64,000 nucleotides of DNA from an uncultured Blautia sp. (GCA_934373235.1 CAKROW010000002.1:1-64000), one strand, 5' to 3'; shown: positions 43,317-53,957, counted from the first letter of the stretch. The notes: a model not told the origin generated them from the sequence alone. A program made the numbers and translations.

Positions 43317-44085
43317 ATGCTTCTGTCTGATCTGTAATCTGTGGATTTTCCGACAGAACAGGCTCATCAAAGTCGCCTGCAATATCCCGGTAAAAGACCA
43401 CCAGGCTCATCTCTATATACGGTACCAGCCACAAAAGTACCAGGTACATGGTAAATACAGAAAAAATGATCCACGGCACAAAACTCAGCAACATTGCGAA
43501 ATATTTCAGCCAGTGCTTCTTCATCAGCCGTGCACTGATCTTCAGTGCTTCAAATCCACCGGCTTCCGGTCTGTCTGACAGTACATAATAGGTAAACGCA
43601 AATGGTGATGCCACCACAATATTCAACACGTAGCAGACGATCATCAGCACGAAATATCCCATCATCCAGTTCATCTGTTCATCTACTGTGGTTCCCATAT
43701 CTGTGGTCATGGCAAAATAACTGGACGGAATGGATGTAACCAGATTGATCAGTGCCAGTACAAAGGACGCCACTATCACCCGGTCAGGCTGATTCCTGAA
43801 GAAATACAGCAGATCTCCAAAAGAATACTCTTCATGTCTGGAAATATTCAGGTAAATTCTGTACAGTCCTGCCGAGAATACACAGATGATCAGCGACAGA
43901 ACAAAATTAAAAACTTCTCCTGCCAGGATCGCATACAGAGAATCTCCCGGAAACAGAGCTGTGGCCAGCGTGCTTCCAATAAAACTCATACCTGCCACAG
44001 CCAGCGTTCCCACTATGGGAATGGTAAAATTCCCCCTCAGTACTTCTTTTGCATAGCGTTTACATTGACTCCTGTTTTTTTTCAT
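43315..44085 (-). CDS. DUF975 integral membrane protein
   Basis: A 256-aa polytopic membrane protein. The N-terminal KRYAKEVLRGNF segment and the SFGDLLYFFRNQPDR motif fit DUF975. Six membrane helices are apparent. Its function is unknown. It is followed by a bidirectional terminator. Upstream lies a perfect hairpin at 44108-44134 that separates it from degV. Confidence 0.85.
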   Translation of the reverse strand: MKKNRSQCKRYAKEVLRGNFTIPIVGTLAVAGMSFIGSTLATALFPGDSLYAILAGEVFNFVLSLIICVFSAGLYRIYLNISRHEEYSFGDLLYFFRNQPDRVIVASFVLALINLVTSIPSSYFAMTTDMGTTVDEQMNWMMGYFVLMIVCYVLNIVVASPFAFTYYVLSDRPEAGGFEALKISARLMKKHWLKYFAMLLSFVPWIIFSVFTMYLVLLWLVPYIEMSLVVFYRDIAGDFDEPVLSENPQITDQTEA

Positions 44086-44107
44086 AATGAATTTATCTCC
44101 TTACTCA

Positions 44108-44134
44108 TAACATTCCATAAATTATGGAATGTTA
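44108..44134. repeat. Perfect 12-bp inverted repeat
   Basis: TAACATTCCATA, a 3-nt AAT loop, and TATGGAATGTTA. It lies in the 52-bp gap between degV and the DUF975 gene. There is no T-run, so it may be an operator or an mRNA hairpin. Confidence 0.7.
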
Positions 44135-44137
44135 CAG

Positions 44138-45025
44138 TTACGCCTCTCTGGTTTTCCCCCAGAAAAACAGCGCAACTGTGCCCGGACCTGTATGGCTTCC
44201 GATGGTGGTACCAATGTTGTTGATCTCCACCTTTCCGTTAAGCTTCGGAAATCTTTCCTCCACAAGCTTCGCCACAGCCCTGGCATCTTCCATACATGCA
44301 GACTGGGAAATATAACATTTTCCCGAATAGTCCAGTCCATTATCCGCACATTCTTCCATACGGTCCACAATAGTGCGGATCACCTTTTTCTTGGTTCTGA
44401 TCTTGGATCTGGGGATCAGCCTGCCCTGGTCATCCATATTCAGAAGAGGACAGATATTCAGCATACCGCCAATGAATCCGGCTGTTTTGGATATCCTTCC
44501 ACCCCTGATATAAAAAGTAAGATCTGTGGAAAAAAACCAGTGATGTACATTGAGCCTGTGGTCAGTCGCCCACTGATACAGATCTTCCAGATCCATGCCC
44601 CCTGCCTTAAGCTCTGACAGGCGGTCCATAAGAAGCCCGCATCCCGAAGATGCACCCAGTGAGTCCACAATCAGGATCTTCCTGTCCGGATACTTCTCTT
44701 CCAGCTCATTCTTCGCAACCTGTGCGGAATTAAATACTCCGGTTATACCGGAAGAAAGGCAGATATGCAGAACATCCTTTCCATCTTTCAGGAAGGGTTC
44801 AAAATAATCCATGAATTCCTCCGCATTTATCTGGGATGTTCTGGTCATTGCCCCATCTGCCATGGCCTGATAAAACCTGTCAAAAGGCATGGATCTTCCC
44901 AGATCATCAGGATATTCTTTTCCATCCAGTTCATAGTGAAAACAGATATAGTGGATATCTTTCTGACGGAAATGCTCTTCTGTAAGATCCGCTGTGGAAC
45001 AGCAGCTTAAAATATATTCACTCAT
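44138..45025 (-). CDS. DegV family fatty-acid-binding protein
   Basis: A 295-aa DegV protein starting MSEYILSCCSTADLTEEHF; an AAAGGAAACAGGGAG site precedes it, and the frame upstream lacks similarity. Typical features are TRTSQINAEEF, HICLSSGITGVFNSA, DSLGASSGCGLL and the C-terminal GTTIGSHTGPGTVALFFWG. DegV/FakB proteins bind a fatty acid and present it to FakA kinase for phosphorylation. FakA is not in this window. Confidence 0.93.
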   Translation of the reverse strand: MSEYILSCCSTADLTEEHFRQKDIHYICFHYELDGKEYPDDLGRSMPFDRFYQAMADGAMTRTSQINAEEFMDYFEPFLKDGKDVLHICLSSGITGVFNSAQVAKNELEEKYPDRKILIVDSLGASSGCGLLMDRLSELKAGGMDLEDLYQWATDHRLNVHHWFFSTDLTFYIRGGRISKTAGFIGGMLNICPLLNMDDQGRLIPRSKIRTKKKVIRTIVDRMEECADNGLDYSGKCYISQSACMEDARAVAKLVEERFPKLNGKVEINNIGTTIGSHTGPGTVALFFWGKTREA

Positions 45026-45051
45026 AGACTCCCTGTTTCCTTTCTTTACAG

Positions 45052-45082
45052 ATACTCCCGGAATCAGAGACTCCGGGAGTAT
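45052..45082 (-). terminator. Terminator of the threonine/lysine operon
   Basis: ATACTCCCGGA and TCCGGGAGTAT form a near-perfect stem with an 8-9-nt loop, 34 bp beyond the lysC stop. The T-run is weak. Confidence 0.7.
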
Positions 45083-45115
45083 GTTTACAGGATACATTTT
45101 AATGTTCGTTATTCT

Positions 45116-46324
45116 TTAATCTGCCAGGTTAAAAGCATCATGCACTGCATTCATGGCACGTACACCATCTTTTTCATTGATGAGAACTGTAACCCTGATC
45201 TCAGATGTGGCGATCATGTTGATGTTTACGCCTTCATTGTAAAGGCTCTCAAACATCTTTGCCGCAACACCCGGGTTACTCATCATTCCGGCACCGACAA
45301 TGGAAAGCTTGGCAATATTTTTCTCTGCATGAAGCTCCTCATAGTTTACCCTTGCCTGGTTCTCCTCAAGTGTAGCCATGGCATCATCCAGATCATTCTT
45401 GTCTACTGTAAAGGAAATATCCTTTGTACCGGAACGGCCAATAGACTGAAGGATCATATCTACGTTAATATTTTTCTTTGCCAGGGTATCAAAAAGCTTA
45501 AATGCCACTCCCGGCTTATCTTTAAGTCCGATCACCGCAATACGCACTGCATCTGTATCCAGAGCAACACCGCTGATGAGCATTCTCTCCACTGTAACTT
45601 CCTCCTTTACCACAGTTCCTTCACTGTTGTTAAGACTGGAGCGCACTACAAGAGTTACGCCATACTTCTTCGCCATCTCCACAGACCGGTTGTGGAGTAC
45701 CCCTGCGCCAAGTGTCGCAAGGTCAAGCATCTCATCGTAAGTGATCTCCTTAAGCTTACGAGCCTTTGGAACCTTACGGGGATCTGCTGTATAAACGCCA
45801 TCTACATCTGTATAGATTTCACACGCATCTGCATGAAGTGCTGCTGCAAGCGCAACGGCCGTGGTATCAGAACCGCCGCGTCCAAGTGTGGTATAGTCAT
45901 TGTACTTGTCCACTCCCTGGAATCCTGTAACAATAACGATCCTGCGGTTATCCAGTTCTCTGCGGATACGGGCTGCATCGATCTTCTTGAGGCGTGCAGC
46001 TCCGTGGGCACTGGTTGTGTGCATGGCAACCTGAAATGCATTCAGTGATACAGCCGGAATCCCCATGCTGTCCATTGCCATTGCCATCAGTGATACGGAC
46101 ATCTGCTCTCCAATGGTAAAAAGCATATCCATCTCTCTCTTTGGAGGCTTCTCATTAATATCTTTTGCCATGGTAATCAGTTCGTCTGTATATTTACCCA
46201 TTGCAGACAGAACCACCACAACGTCATTTCCTTTTTTGTAATCTTCGATACATCTTCTGGCAACATTAAAGATACGCTCTTTATTGGCTACCGATGTACC
46301 ACCGAATTTCTTAACAATTAACAT
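45116..46324 (-). CDS. lysC: Aspartate kinase
   Basis: A 402-aa aspartokinase, the first step from aspartate to lysine, threonine and methionine. The kinase domain begins KKFGGTSVANKERI and includes TTLGRGGSDTTAVALAAAL and EIYTDVDGVYTADPR. Two ACT regulatory domains fill the C-terminus (GLKDKPGVAFKLFD and IVGAGMMSNPGVAAKMFE). It begins 18 bp after hom, so it is co-transcribed with hom and the ACT protein. It is probably inhibited by lysine and/or threonine. Confidence 0.97.
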   Translation of the reverse strand: MLIVKKFGGTSVANKERIFNVARRCIEDYKKGNDVVVVLSAMGKYTDELITMAKDINEKPPKREMDMLFTIGEQMSVSLMAMAMDSMGIPAVSLNAFQVAMHTTSAHGAARLKKIDAARIRRELDNRRIVIVTGFQGVDKYNDYTTLGRGGSDTTAVALAAALHADACEIYTDVDGVYTADPRKVPKARKLKEITYDEMLDLATLGAGVLHNRSVEMAKKYGVTLVVRSSLNNSEGTVVKEEVTVERMLISGVALDTDAVRIAVIGLKDKPGVAFKLFDTLAKKNINVDMILQSIGRSGTKDISFTVDKNDLDDAMATLEENQARVNYEELHAEKNIAKLSIVGAGMMSNPGVAAKMFESLYNEGVNINMIATSEIRVTVLINEKDGVRAMNAVHDAFNLAD

Positions 46325-46342
46325 GTTCTTTCTCTGCAGGCA

Positions 46343-47557
46343 TCAATCCTTTACACGGATCATTGCCAGTACTTTCCCGTCAAGTTTGGCGATTTTTTCT
46401 TTATATTCACCCTGGCTCATAACAGGTGTGATAAAACCGAATTCCTCCGGAAGATTATCCGGCTCAATGGTCTGGACATCTCCGAAAGCCTTCTCTATCG
46501 TATCCATGGAGGTGTCAGACACACGTACAAAGAAGCGGCCCTTCACATCATCAAGATCCATAAGCTCAAGGCTGCGGCTTGTCCAGTTTGTCATAATGTT
46601 CCTGTGGAGGTGCTTGGCTTCATCCACAACATCAGAAACAACTGCGCTGGCTGTAGGAAGCTTACCTGCCCCACTTCCGTAGAACATGGCATCTCCAAGT
46701 ACATTTCCATGTACAAAAACTGCATTAAATACATCATTTACACTGTAAAGAGGGCTGCTCTGCGGCACCAGGAACGGTGCCACCATAGCGTAGAAAGAAT
46801 CCTCTCCGATCCTGCGGCTGGTAGCCAGAAGCTTGATGGACATTCCAAGTTCTCTGGCATATTCCATATCCGCCGGTGTGATCTTAGTGATACCCTCTGT
46901 GTAGATTTCCTCATAATTCAGGAACCTGCCATATGCAAGAGAAGACAGAATGGCGATCTTGCGGCATGCATCATAGCCTTCCACATCAGCGGTAGGGTCA
47001 GCCTCAGCATAGCCCATCTGCTGTGCCTCTTTCAATACTGAATCAAAGTCACATCCCTCTGTGGCCATCTTGTAAAGCATATAGTTGGTAGTTCCGTTTA
47101 ATATTCCTGTGATCTCATCGATCTCATCTGCTGTCAGTGAAGAGTTCAGCGCACGGATGATGGGGATACCGCCACCGCAGCTTGCCTCAAAAAGGAAGTT
47201 GATGCTCTTCTCCCTGGCGATCTCCATAAGCTCTGAGCCATGCTTGGCAACCAGTGCCTTGTTGGATGTACACACACTCTTGCCAGCTTCAAGAGCTCTC
47301 TTTACAAAGGTGTGAGCCGGCTCGATGCCACCCATTACCTCAACTACAATGTCCACTTCAGGATCGTTGACGATCACTTCATAATCATGAACAAGAACCT
47401 TCTCTACCGGATCTCCCGGAAAATCTCTGAGGTCCAGCACGTATTTAATATTGATCTCATCACCGGAACGCTTGTTGATGCTCTTATGGTTGGTGTTGAT
47501 AACCTCAACAACTCCACTTCCGACTGTTCCGTAACCTAATACCGCTATATTTATCAT
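46343..47557 (-). CDS. hom: Homoserine dehydrogenase
   Basis: A 404-aa enzyme with the NAD(P) motif GYGTVGSGVVEVI, catalytic-region segments FLFEASCGGGIPIIR and GILNGTTNYML, EGYDACRKIAILS, and a C-terminal ACT domain (FFVRVSDTSMDTIEKAF). It reduces aspartate semialdehyde to homoserine. It sits between the ACT-domain protein and lysC with gaps of 4 and 18 bp, forming an operon. Confidence 0.97.
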   Translation of the reverse strand: MINIAVLGYGTVGSGVVEVINTNHKSINKRSGDEINIKYVLDLRDFPGDPVEKVLVHDYEVIVNDPEVDIVVEVMGGIEPAHTFVKRALEAGKSVCTSNKALVAKHGSELMEIAREKSINFLFEASCGGGIPIIRALNSSLTADEIDEITGILNGTTNYMLYKMATEGCDFDSVLKEAQQMGYAEADPTADVEGYDACRKIAILSSLAYGRFLNYEEIYTEGITKITPADMEYARELGMSIKLLATSRRIGEDSFYAMVAPFLVPQSSPLYSVNDVFNAVFVHGNVLGDAMFYGSGAGKLPTASAVVSDVVDEAKHLHRNIMTNWTSRSLELMDLDDVKGRFFVRVSDTSMDTIEKAFGDVQTIEPDNLPEEFGFITPVMSQGEYKEKIAKLDGKVLAMIRVKD

Positions 47558-47561
47558 CTGC

Positions 47562-48014
47562 TTACTCCCTGCCTAAAATTTTCAAATAGTGAATGCCCTC
47601 TCTCTGCTCAATATCCTCCACCATGGCTTCTGCATCTCCCTCTCCCGGAAGAATATCCACACTCAGTGTCAGCGTAGCAATCCCGTTAATGGGAATACTC
47701 TGGTGAATAGTCAGGATATTACCGTGAAAATGGGCGATTGTCTGCAGCACCACTGATAAAAGTCCCGGCTCATCATCCATCTGTATGATAAAGGTGATGG
47801 TTTTTCCCCTGGTTTCCTCATGAAACGGAAAAATATCGTCCTTATATTTGTAGAAGGAGCTACGGCTGATCCCGGTCTGCTCTGCTGCCTCCTGGACAGT
47901 TGCAGCACGACCTGAGTCCAGAAGCTTCTTGGCCTCCACGACCTTGAGAAGCACCTCCGGCACAGCCCGCTCCCTGACTACAAAATATTTCTTCTTCTCT
48001 GTCTGTTTATCCAT
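47562..48014 (-). CDS. pheB: ACT domain-containing protein (PheB type)
   Basis: A 150-aa protein: an N-terminal helix-turn-helix-like region (GRAATVQEAAEQTGISRSSF) and a C-terminal ACT domain (about 72-145, TFIIQMDDEPGLLSVVLQTI). It resembles the PheB/UPF0735 family, which often precedes hom or phenylalanine genes. It may sense an amino acid. Its stop is 4 bp before the hom start, implying coupling. Confidence 0.85.
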   Translation of the reverse strand: MDKQTEKKKYFVVRERAVPEVLLKVVEAKKLLDSGRAATVQEAAEQTGISRSSFYKYKDDIFPFHEETRGKTITFIIQMDDEPGLLSVVLQTIAHFHGNILTIHQSIPINGIATLTLSVDILPGEGDAEAMVEDIEQREGIHYLKILGRE

Positions 48015-48035
48015 GGCAACCTCTCTGCTGCAATG

Positions 48036-49155
48036 TCATTCTTTCTTCTTGGCCAATGCGATCCACTTCAGGTATGCATTGATAAAGATATCAATACTTC
48101 CATCCAGAACTGCATCCACATTACCGGTTTCTTCGTTGGTACGGTGATCCTTCACCATTGTGTACGGCTGCATGACATAAGAGCGGATCTGATTACCCCA
48201 TCCGATGTCAGTCACCTCTCCACGGATACCGGAAAGCTTCGCCTCTGCCTCCTGCTGCTTCAGAAGATACAGCTTCGCCTTCAGCATCTGCATGGCTTTA
48301 TCCTTGTTCATGTGCTGGGAACGCTCATTCTGACACTGCACCACGATTCCTGTCGGGAAATGTGTGATACGGATCGCAGAGGATGTCTTGTTGATGTGCT
48401 GTCCACCGGCACCACTGCTTCGGTAGGTATCAATACGGATGTCATCATCGTTGATCTCCACATCCAGATCCTTCTTTATGTCAGGCATGACATCACAGGA
48501 TACAAAAGAAGTCTGACGTTTGCCTGCCGCATTAAAAGGTGAGATACGTACAAGACGGTGCACACCCTTCTCAGACTTCAGATAACCGTATGCATTCTCG
48601 CCGTTCACCTGGAAAGTTACAGACTTCACACCTGCCTCGTCACCGTCAAGGTAATCCAGGACTTCCAGTTCAAATCCCTTCTTCTCAGCCCATCTGCTGT
48701 ACATACGGTACAACATTCCACACCAGTCACATGCCTCTGTTCCACCTGCACCTGCATTCAGCTTGATGATGGCATTCTCACCGTCATACTCTTCTGACAG
48801 CAGTGTCTTCACACGGATATTATCAAAATCTCTCTGGAACTCATCCAGCATCTCCTGGATCTCCGGGATCAGGGACGGATCATTCTCCTCATATCCCATC
48901 TCGATCATGGTCTCCATATCTTCCATCTGAGTTTCCAGATTATGATAAGTCTCAATATCATCCTTAAGACTCTTTAATTCCTTCATTTTCATCTGGGAAA
49001 CTTCCGCATTATCCCAGAAATCAGGCGCTTCCATCTCGCGCTCTAATTCTTCGACCTTCTGCTCTTTATTAGCCAGGTCAAAGTGAATCCCTCACTTCCA
49101 CTAATGGCTCTGTGTATGTTGCAAGAATACTCTTGAACTGATCTAACTCAACCAC
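48036..49155 (-). CDS. prfB: Peptide chain release factor 2, with programmed +1 frameshift
   Basis: RF2 ends translation at UAA and UGA. The gene is in two frames: 25 codons from a GTG start at 49155 (VELDQFKSILATYTEPLVEV) to an in-frame TGA at 49078-49080, then 347 codons after a +1 slip. The total is about 372 aa, matching the family. The main frame has the GGQ motif in SSGAGGQHINK and the tripeptide anticodon SPF in LVRISPFNAA. AAGAAGG precedes the GTG. Treating 49034 as the start would drop the N-terminal domain. It is followed 21 bp later by the ACT protein gene. Confidence 0.97.
49077..49092 (-). promoter_or_regulatory. prfB programmed frameshift site
   Basis: On the minus strand the codons AGG GAT TCA CTT TGA C occur. 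CTT TGA C is the classic slippery site, and AGGGA three codons before CTT is an internal Shine-Dalgarno element at the same distance as in Escherichia coli. Low RF2 slows reading of UGA and promotes the +1 shift, giving autoregulation. Confidence 0.97.
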
Positions 49156-49316
49156 AGCTTCACCTTCTTTCTATATATTGATGCAGGAACTCCTGCCTGT
49201 CTTATACAATACCATATGAACATGGAAATTACAACGTAAAACCATTCCCGCACATAGAATTTCCCTGTATATGTTACTGTTCACTCCGTTCTCAGTAACA
49301 CGCTTCGCGATGCACA

Positions 49317-49341
49317 GAATTTATGCTAATCGCATAAATTC
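49317..49341. repeat. Perfect 10-bp hairpin over the nitrilase stop codon
   Basis: GAATTTATGC, a TAATC loop and GCATAAATTC. The loop overlaps the TAG stop of the hydrolase gene. No T-run follows, so it may mark a transcript end processed by other means. The gap 49156-49316 shows no gene. Confidence 0.6.
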
Positions 49342-50180
49342 GCGCGGTATGTCCCGGGTTTTCTCAGCTCATAGAGATCTTTTCTCCTGTGTGCAAGAAG
49401 GGGAAGCTCCTCCCTCACACGCTTCACCTGGCTTAAATCTATCTCCACTCTGCGGATTCCGGGCTTCTCATCCATTTCCATGAGAACCTTTCCCCAGGGG
49501 TCTGCAACAAGGGAATGCCCCCAGGATCGATACCCGGCCTCCATATCTCTTGCCGGTGCTGCTCCGATGGTATATACCTGGTTGTCAACAGCTCTCTGAC
49601 GGAACATCAGCTCCCAGTGGAGCGGGCCTGTAGTCATGTTAAAGGCAGCCGGTACAATGATGACCTCTGCGCCTTTATCCACCATCAGACGTGCCAGCTC
49701 CGGGAACCGGAAGTCATAACAGATGCAAAGCCCCAGCTTTCCGAATTCCGTGTCAAACACCGTCACCTGATCTCCCGGAGTCAGGGTATCGGATTCCTTG
49801 AAATACTGTCCGCCTCTGATATCAATATCAAAAAGATGCATCTTTCTGTGTTTCCCGATCTGATTTCCCCTTCGGTCAAAAATATAGGATGTGTTGTATA
49901 TCCGACCTTTTCCATCTCTTTCCGGCATACTTCCGGCCACAAGATAAATTCCCTGTTCTGCTGCCATCTGTGCACATTTCTGCCAGGCTTCTCCCCCCTC
50001 CGGCTCTGCATATACCGGAAATGCGCTGTTCTCATAAGGGCAGATGAACATCTCCGGAAAAACTGCCAGGTCTGCACCGGCCGCTTCCGGGCTTCTGAGA
50101 AGTTCTGCCATCTGCTCAAGATTCTCTGCCTTATCTTTGTATACATGGGTCTGAAATATTACAGTCTGAATTTTTTTCAT
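49326..50180 (-). CDS. Carbon-nitrogen hydrolase (nitrilase superfamily, omega-amidase-like)
   Basis: A 284-aa hydrolase starting MKKIQTVIFQTHV; a GTG three codons upstream is less likely than this ATG after AGGCAGG. The catalytic triad is visible: Glu43 (FPEMFICPYE), Lys113 (HRKMHLFDID) and Cys154 (LCICYDFRFPEL). The family cleaves amides; the motif arrangement resembles omega-amidase/Nit2, which deaminates alpha-ketoglutaramate. The substrate is inferred only. It is transcribed after secA with a 195-bp gap. Confidence 0.88.
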   Translation of the reverse strand: MKKIQTVIFQTHVYKDKAENLEQMAELLRSPEAAGADLAVFPEMFICPYENSAFPVYAEPEGGEAWQKCAQMAAEQGIYLVAGSMPERDGKGRIYNTSYIFDRRGNQIGKHRKMHLFDIDIRGGQYFKESDTLTPGDQVTVFDTEFGKLGLCICYDFRFPELARLMVDKGAEVIIVPAAFNMTTGPLHWELMFRQRAVDNQVYTIGAAPARDMEAGYRSWGHSLVADPWGKVLMEMDEKPGIRRVEIDLSQVKRVREELPLLAHRRKDLYELRKPGTYRANLCD

Positions 50181-50314
50181 GGAAAACACCTGCCTTTTTT
50201 GTTTATCAAGCGGATACTGCTGACCCGTCTCAGAGTGTGTGTCAAGGGGATATTTGCAATCCGCACGCCCCGCTTTGCTGTAAAGTGGATATTTCCTGTT
50301 TCACTGCACAGGTA

Positions 50315-50353
50315 AAACAGAGAGCGGTTCCACCCGTCTCCGGTGAAACCGCC
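50315..50353 (-). terminator. Terminator downstream of secA
   Basis: GCGGTTTCACC and GGTGGAACCGC (minus strand) form an 11-bp stem with one mismatch and an 8-nt loop-like spacer, followed by CTGTTTTAC. It lies 22 bp past the secA stop. Confidence 0.7.
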
Positions 50354-50375
50354 CTGTAATATAACTGTTTTATTC

Positions 50376-52955
50376 TCAGACCTTGGCAGCCTTACGTCCG
50401 CAGCACTGTTTGTATTTCTTGCCACTTCCGCACGGACACGGATCATTAGGATATACCTTGTCTTCTTTTCTCTGAACAGGCTTCTTCGGACCTGCGCTGT
50501 CATCCTTGTTGGTACCTGTAACCTTGGCTACCTGCTCACGCTCGATCTTCTGCTCAACATGAACATGGTACAGCATACGGACAGTATCTTCCTGAATAGA
50601 TGTGATCATGTTATTGAACATCTCAAATGCGTTCATCTTGTACTCAACAACCGGATCTCTCTGACCGTACGCAGTAAGACCGATACCCTGACGGAGTATC
50701 TCCATATCATCGATATGATCCATCCATTTACTGTCAATACATTTCAGAAGAACCACTCGCTCAAGCTCACGTAACTGCTCCGGCTCCGGGAATTCAGCCT
50801 CTTTGGCTTCATAAAGCTTCACAGCCTCTTCCTTGAGGATATGTTTCATCTCATCTCTCTTATGGCCTTTGACCTTCTCTTTGGTCAGTGGCTGAATCGG
50901 GATGATCGGAATGATAGATGTATTAAATTCATCCAGATCCCACTCCTCTGCATCTACGTCATCAGAGAAGCACATATCTGTCATGCTGTCCACAATATCT
51001 GTGATCATCTTGTAGATGGAATCACGCATATTCTCTCCGTCCAGTACCTGACGGCGCTCCTCATAGATGATCTCACGCTGCTCATTGTTAACCTGGTCGT
51101 AATCAAGAAGATTCTTACGGATACCAAAGTTGTTGAACTCGATCTTCTCCTGTGCCTTCTCAATGGCATTGGAAAGCATCTTGTGCTCGATCTGCTCATT
51201 CTCTGCAACTCCAAGGGATGTGAACACCTTCATCAGTCTCTCGGAACCGAACAAACGCATCAGATCATCCTCAAGAGAGATGTAGAAACGGGATTCACCC
51301 GGATCTCCCTGTCGTCCGGAACGTCCACGGAGCTGATTGTCAATACGTCTTGACTCATGGCGCTCTGTACCGATGATCTTAAGGCCGCCTGCATTACGTG
51401 CCACATCATCAAGCTTGATATCAGTACCACGGCCTGCCATGTTGGTGGCGATGGTAACTGCATCTGCCTGTCCTGCCTGAGCTACGATCTCAGCCTCAAG
51501 CTCATGGAACTTGGCATTCAGTACATTATGCGGAATTCCCTCTCTCTTCAGCATCTTGCTGAGAAGCTCGGAAGTTTCGATAGTAATGGTACCAACCAGA
51601 ACCGGCTGGTGATTCTCATGTGCTTCCTTGACAGCCTGTACAACTGCATTAAACTTCTCTTTCTTTGTCATGTAAACAGCATCATCAAGATCTTTACGCT
51701 GTACCGGTCTGTTGGTAGGAATCTCAACAACATCCATTCCGTAGATATCACGGAACTCTTTTTCCTCTGTAAGGGCTGTACCTGTCATACCACCCTTCTT
51801 GTCATATTTGTTAAAGAAGTTCTGGAATGTGATAGTTGCAAGAGTCTTGCTCTCTCTCTTGACCTTAACATGCTCCTTGGCCTCGATCGCCTGATGAAGG
51901 CCATCAGAATAACGGCGGCCCGGCATGATACGTCCGGTAAACTCGTCTACAATAAGGATCTCATCGTCTTTTACGACATAGTCCTGATCCTTATGCATCA
52001 GATTATGTGCACGGAGTGCAAGGATGATATTATGCTGGATCTCCAGATTCTCCGGATCAGCAAGGTTCTCGATATTAAAGAATTTCTCAACCTTCTTGAT
52101 ACCCTGCTCTGTAAGGTTGACGATCTTGTCTTTTTCATTTACAACAAAGTCACCTGTCTCGATAACTTCCTCACCCATGATGGCAGCCATCTTGGTCATC
52201 TCATGGCTGGCTTCACCACGCTCAAGCTGCTGTGCAAGGATATCGCATACCTCATAAAGCTTGGTGGATTTGCCGCTCTGTCCGGAAATGATAAGTGGTG
52301 TACGGGCCTCATCAATAAGAACGGAGTCGATCTCGTCGATGATACAGTAATGAAGGTCTCTCTGTACAAGCTGCTCCTTGTAGATGACCATGTTGTCACG
52401 GAGGTAATCGAATCCAAGTTCATTGTTGGTCACATAGGTAATGTCACATCCGTATGCTGCACGGCGCTCATCCTGCTTCATATCGTTAAGTACAACACCA
52501 ACTGTCAGGCCAAGGAACTCATGAACCTTACCCATCCACTCGGCATCTCGTTTAGCCAGGTAGTCGTTGACTGTTACAATGTGTACACCCTTGCCTTCCA
52601 GGGCATTCAGGTAGGCCGGAAGTGTAGATACAAGTGTTTTACCTTCACCTGTTTTCATCTCAGCGATACGTCCCTGATGAAGGATGATACCACCGATGAT
52701 CTGTACACGGTAATGCTCCATTCCAAGGACACGCTTGGCTGCCTCACGTACTGTGGCAAATGCCTCCGGAAGGATATCGTCCAGTGTCTCGCCTTCTGCC
52801 AGACGTTTCTTGAATTCTCTGGTTTTATCTCTCAACTGCTCGTCTGTCAGCTTCTGCATCTCCGGCTGATAGCTTTCTGTCTTCTCTACCAGCGGCATGA
52901 TACGCTTTACTTCTCGCTGACTGCGGGTTCCGAATACTTTAGAAAAAACATTCAT
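50376..52955 (-). CDS. secA: Protein translocase ATPase SecA
   Basis: An 859-aa SecA starting [19 protein letters not shown]. An upstream ATG six codons earlier is less likely, as GGAG lies at proper distance from the chosen start. Walker A is MKTGEGKTL, the DEAD-type box is [17 protein letters not shown], and the helicase motif is [30 protein letters not shown] (seen in part as GRGTDIKL). A C-terminal zinc-binding tail [15 protein letters not shown] binds SecB or lipids. It drives Sec-dependent export. Confidence 0.98.
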   Translation of the reverse strand: MNVFSKVFGTRSQREVKRIMPLVEKTESYQPEMQKLTDEQLRDKTREFKKRLAEGETLDDILPEAFATVREAAKRVLGMEHYRVQIIGGIILHQGRIAEMKTGEGKTLVSTLPAYLNALEGKGVHIVTVNDYLAKRDAEWMGKVHEFLGLTVGVVLNDMKQDERRAAYGCDITYVTNNELGFDYLRDNMVIYKEQLVQRDLHYCIIDEIDSVLIDEARTPLIISGQSGKSTKLYEVCDILAQQLERGEASHEMTKMAAIMGEEVIETGDFVVNEKDKIVNLTEQGIKKVEKFFNIENLADPENLEIQHNIILALRAHNLMHKDQDYVVKDDEILIVDEFTGRIMPGRRYSDGLHQAIEAKEHVKVKRESKTLATITFQNFFNKYDKKGGMTGTALTEEKEFRDIYGMDVVEIPTNRPVQRKDLDDAVYMTKKEKFNAVVQAVKEAHENHQPVLVGTITIETSELLSKMLKREGIPHNVLNAKFHELEAEIVAQAGQADAVTIATNMAGRGTDIKLDDVARNAGGLKIIGTERHESRRIDNQLRGRSGRQGDPGESRFYISLEDDLMRLFGSERLMKVFTSLGVAENEQIEHKMLSNAIEKAQEKIEFNNFGIRKNLLDYDQVNNEQREIIYEERRQVLDGENMRDSIYKMITDIVDSMTDMCFSDDVDAEEWDLDEFNTSIIPIIPIQPLTKEKVKGHKRDEMKHILKEEAVKLYEAKEAEFPEPEQLRELERVVLLKCIDSKWMDHIDDMEILRQGIGLTAYGQRDPVVEYKMNAFEMFNNMITSIQEDTVRMLYHVHVEQKIEREQVAKVTGTNKDDSAGPKKPVQRKEDKVYPNDPCPCGSGKKYKQCCGRKAAKV

Positions 52956-53126
52956 GTTTAATGCTCCAATCATTTTATATAAAAAATATCCAAATCACAA
53001 TAGATTTATTTTACCACTTTCCTGGTGTAAAAACAATGAATAAATATTTAACATTTAGTGTCCGGAAACCCGGCTTTTCTGTTGGATCCCGGCAGTACCG
53101 TTACCCGGATCAGGATCTTCCGGCAA

Positions 53127-53173
53127 AATAAAAACCTCCCCGGTCTCGCATTTCACTGCAAAAACCGGGGAGG
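53127..53173 (-). terminator. Terminator downstream of hpf
   Basis: CCTCCCCGGT and ACCGGGGAGG form a 10-bp stem, followed by TTTTTATTTT on the minus strand. Its 3' end lies about 48 bp after the hpf stop. Confidence 0.88.
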
Positions 53174-53221
53174 GCATTCATTATTCAGTTGTATGATCAG
53201 GTCTCAATATAAATCAGAAAT

Positions 53222-53749
53222 TCAGAACTCCGGCTCGATCAGTCCGTAGGTATTGCCTTTTCTCTTATAGACTACGTTAACCTGATCTGTCTCTGCATTA
53301 TAGAATACAAAGAAGTTATGTCCAAGAAGCTCCATCTGCACGCATGCATCTTCCGGATACATTGGCTTGATCCCGAATTTCTTGGTACGGATGATCTTAA
53401 CTTCCTCATCCTCCTCATATTCTTTATCAAGATAAGCCTGCTGGAAATTGCCGGCTTCCTGCTGTTTGTCTACGATCTTATTTTTGTATTTGCGGAGCTG
53501 ACGCTCGATTACTTCCTCTACAAGATCAATGGATACATACATATCATTACTTACCTGCTCGGAACGGATGATATTTCCTTTTACAGGGATTGTGACCTCG
53601 ATCTTCTGGCGATCCTTCTCCACACTTAATGTTACTACAACTTCTGTTTCCGGAGTGAAGTATCTTTCCAGTTTTCCAAGTTTGTCCTCTACAGCTGTTT
53701 TGAGACCTTCTGTTACTGCTATATTTTTACCGCTGATAATAAATTTCAT
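53222..53749 (-). CDS. hpf: Ribosome hibernation promoting factor, long form
   Basis: A 175-aa protein with an N-terminal HPF/YfiA fold (about 1-100, KFIISGKNIAVTEGLKTAVEDKLGKLERYF) and a C-terminal dimerisation domain (about 118-175, VKIIRTKKFGIKPMYPEDACVQMELLGHNFF). The long form dimerises 70S ribosomes into 100S particles in stationary phase. It is encoded upstream of secA, as in many Firmicutes, but a terminator separates the two. Confidence 0.96.
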   Translation of the reverse strand: MKFIISGKNIAVTEGLKTAVEDKLGKLERYFTPETEVVVTLSVEKDRQKIEVTIPVKGNIIRSEQVSNDMYVSIDLVEEVIERQLRKYKNKIVDKQQEAGNFQQAYLDKEYEEDEEVKIIRTKKFGIKPMYPEDACVQMELLGHNFFVFYNAETDQVNVVYKRKGNTYGLIEPEF

Positions 53750-53957
53750 GCTTCCATCCCCTTTGCTGTTTTATGTGGCTATTATAACACATTAATCCAG
53801 ATTTTAACATAACTTTTTAAAAATTTAATATATTTTTCCGAACTTTTCTACAATAGATTTACATAATGCAAGTTAATACCAGATTTATCCAGCTTATTTA
53901 TCTGAAAAAAACAAATAAACATCCACCTTCCATCATAACCGGCAAACCCATGAGACA

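Noticed and set aside
51357..52961. Long plus-strand open frame opposite secA
   Set aside because: It mirrors the strongly supported secA gene, has no ribosome binding site or recognisable domain, and its cysteine/leucine-rich product is typical of an antisense shadow.
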